Part shown: positions 63,489 to 64,000 of the stretch, piece by piece | Layout: every line of letters begins with the position of its first letter | Position numbering within the stretch: position 1 is the stretch's first letter | Source of the DNA: Flavobacterium sp. 270 | GTDB lineage: Bacteria; Bacteroidota; Bacteroidia; Flavobacteriales; Flavobacteriaceae | Direction of reading: 5' to 3' | Assembly (NCBI RefSeq): GCF_004368785.1 | Contig: NZ_SODM01000001.1 | Location: forward strand, 992,001 to 1,056,000 | Length of the DNA stretch: 64,000 nt | The notes under the pieces: model-generated | Seen by the model: the letters and a program-made list of their open reading frames with translations, nothing else | The model's database searches: none | Told to the model about the DNA's origin: nothing | Translations under genes and position numbers: made by a program

Positions 63489-64000
63489 ATGAAAGAAATA
63501 AAACTATTCTGTCCCGCTACAATCGCAAATCTCTCGTGTGGATTTGACGTACTTGGACTTTGCTTAGACAATGCGGGTGACGAAATGATCGTTCTAAAAT
63601 CAGATCAAAAAGGAGTTCGAATTACTAAAATCGTGGGTGCCGATTTACCTCTTGAAACCGAGAAAAACGTTTCTGGAGTTGCAGCTTTGGCGATGTTAGC
63701 GACTTTAGACGAATTGGATTTTGGTTTTGAAATCGAAATTTATAAAAACATCAAAGCCGGAAGCGGCATCGGAAGCAGTGCTGCAAGTTCTGCCGGAGCG
63801 GTTTTCGGGATCAACGAATTGCTTGGAAGACCGTATTCCAGAAAAGATTTGGTTCAGTTTGCGATGCAGGGTGAAAAATTAGCGAGCGGAAATGCACATG
63901 CCGACAACGTTGCTCCTGCCCTTTTAGGCGGGTTTACTTTGGTAAGAAGTTATGCTCCGCTGGATATTATTAGAATTGATAGTCCGGAAGAATTGTTTGC
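63489..64000 (+). CDS. thrB: homoserine kinase (partial, runs off the window)
   Basis: The first 170 residues of a GHMP-family kinase that phosphorylates homoserine on the way to threonine. The N-terminal CPATIANLSCGFDVLGLCLD and the ATP-binding loop G91-SGIGSSAAS-100 are diagnostic. The gene continues beyond base 64000. It follows thrA after 126 bases that consist almost wholly of the 8-nt repeat array, so the two may be separated by a processing or attenuating structure. Confidence 0.93.
   Translation, partial: MKEIKLFCPATIANLSCGFDVLGLCLDNAGDEMIVLKSDQKGVRITKIVGADLPLETEKNVSGVAALAMLATLDELDFGFEIEIYKNIKAGSGIGSSAASSAGAVFGINELLGRPYSRKDLVQFAMQGEKLASGNAHADNVAPALLGGFTLVRSYAPLDIIRIDSPEELF

Noticed and set aside
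1..64000. tRNA, rRNA, insertion sequences and prophage genes
   Set aside because: I looked for cloverleaf-like intergenic segments, transposase motifs and phage structural genes and found none; the DUF1398 gene is phage-related only by distant family membership.

Overview
The window looks like a chromosome segment of a Flavobacterium-like member of the Bacteroidota. The evidence is the strongly AT-rich sequence, many genes preceded by the Bacteroidota -7 element TAnnTTTG, a secreted enzyme with a type IX secretion sorting domain, many lipoproteins and secreted proteins, and family content such as an OstA-like protein, a bifunctional aspartokinase/homoserine dehydrogenase and PASTA/RluA/Ddl gene order. 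No rRNA, tRNA, CRISPR array, insertion sequence or prophage is visible.

Layout. 1-5.4 kb is the most accessory part: a membrane protein, an AT-rich pair made of a 106-residue orphan and a TauD-like dioxygenase, a Na+/H+ antiporter, a lipoprotein, an AHSA1-type protein and a NERD protein. 5.5-15.5 kb holds a thioesterase, a large secreted pectate lyase, an MscS channel, a DinB-like protein, an alpha/beta hydrolase, DUF1398 and ThuA proteins, a mercaptopyruvate sulfurtransferase and a ModF-like ABC protein. 15.6-20.7 kb is housekeeping: RluA-type synthase, PASTA protein, ddl, a DUF421 protein, coaD and phnA. 20.8-28.8 kb holds a DEAD-box helicase, an M14 peptidase, a divergent NUDIX/pyrE pair and birA. 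28.9-34.5 kb is a collinear block rsfS-ftsH-LUD-cdsA-psd-acyl-CoA-binding protein-superoxide dismutase. 34.8-46 kb holds a GH13 amylase lipoprotein, OstA-like protein, an aminotransferase, a TPR-aroE pair, a beta-barrel candidate, a DUF349 protein and OsmC. 46-53 kb holds a TPR protein, gyrA and divergent clpC. 53-60.3 kb holds a zinc-protease/RimK fusion, a second DUF421, a SUKH protein, a PiT/DUF47 phosphate pair and hutH. The window ends in the threonine genes thrA and thrB, with a Thr-rich leader peptide upstream of thrA that no automatic ORF length cutoff would keep.

The most unusual non-genic content is a set of degenerate short-period tracts. At least ten intergenic sites carry arrays with an exact 8-nt period (CTTAGNNN / CTTTGNNN or the reverse complement), often as inverted pairs or ending directly at a start codon, and about six sites carry 7-nt-period tracts. 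One 8-nt array supplies the last codons of a membrane-protein gene and another forms the ddl terminator. In addition there are several long near-perfect hairpins, including a 29-bp GC-rich one. Start codons were moved downstream of the longest ORF where a family start, overlap or promoter position supported it (PASTA, RluA, helicase, NUDIX, pyrE, thrA and the 147-residue secreted protein).
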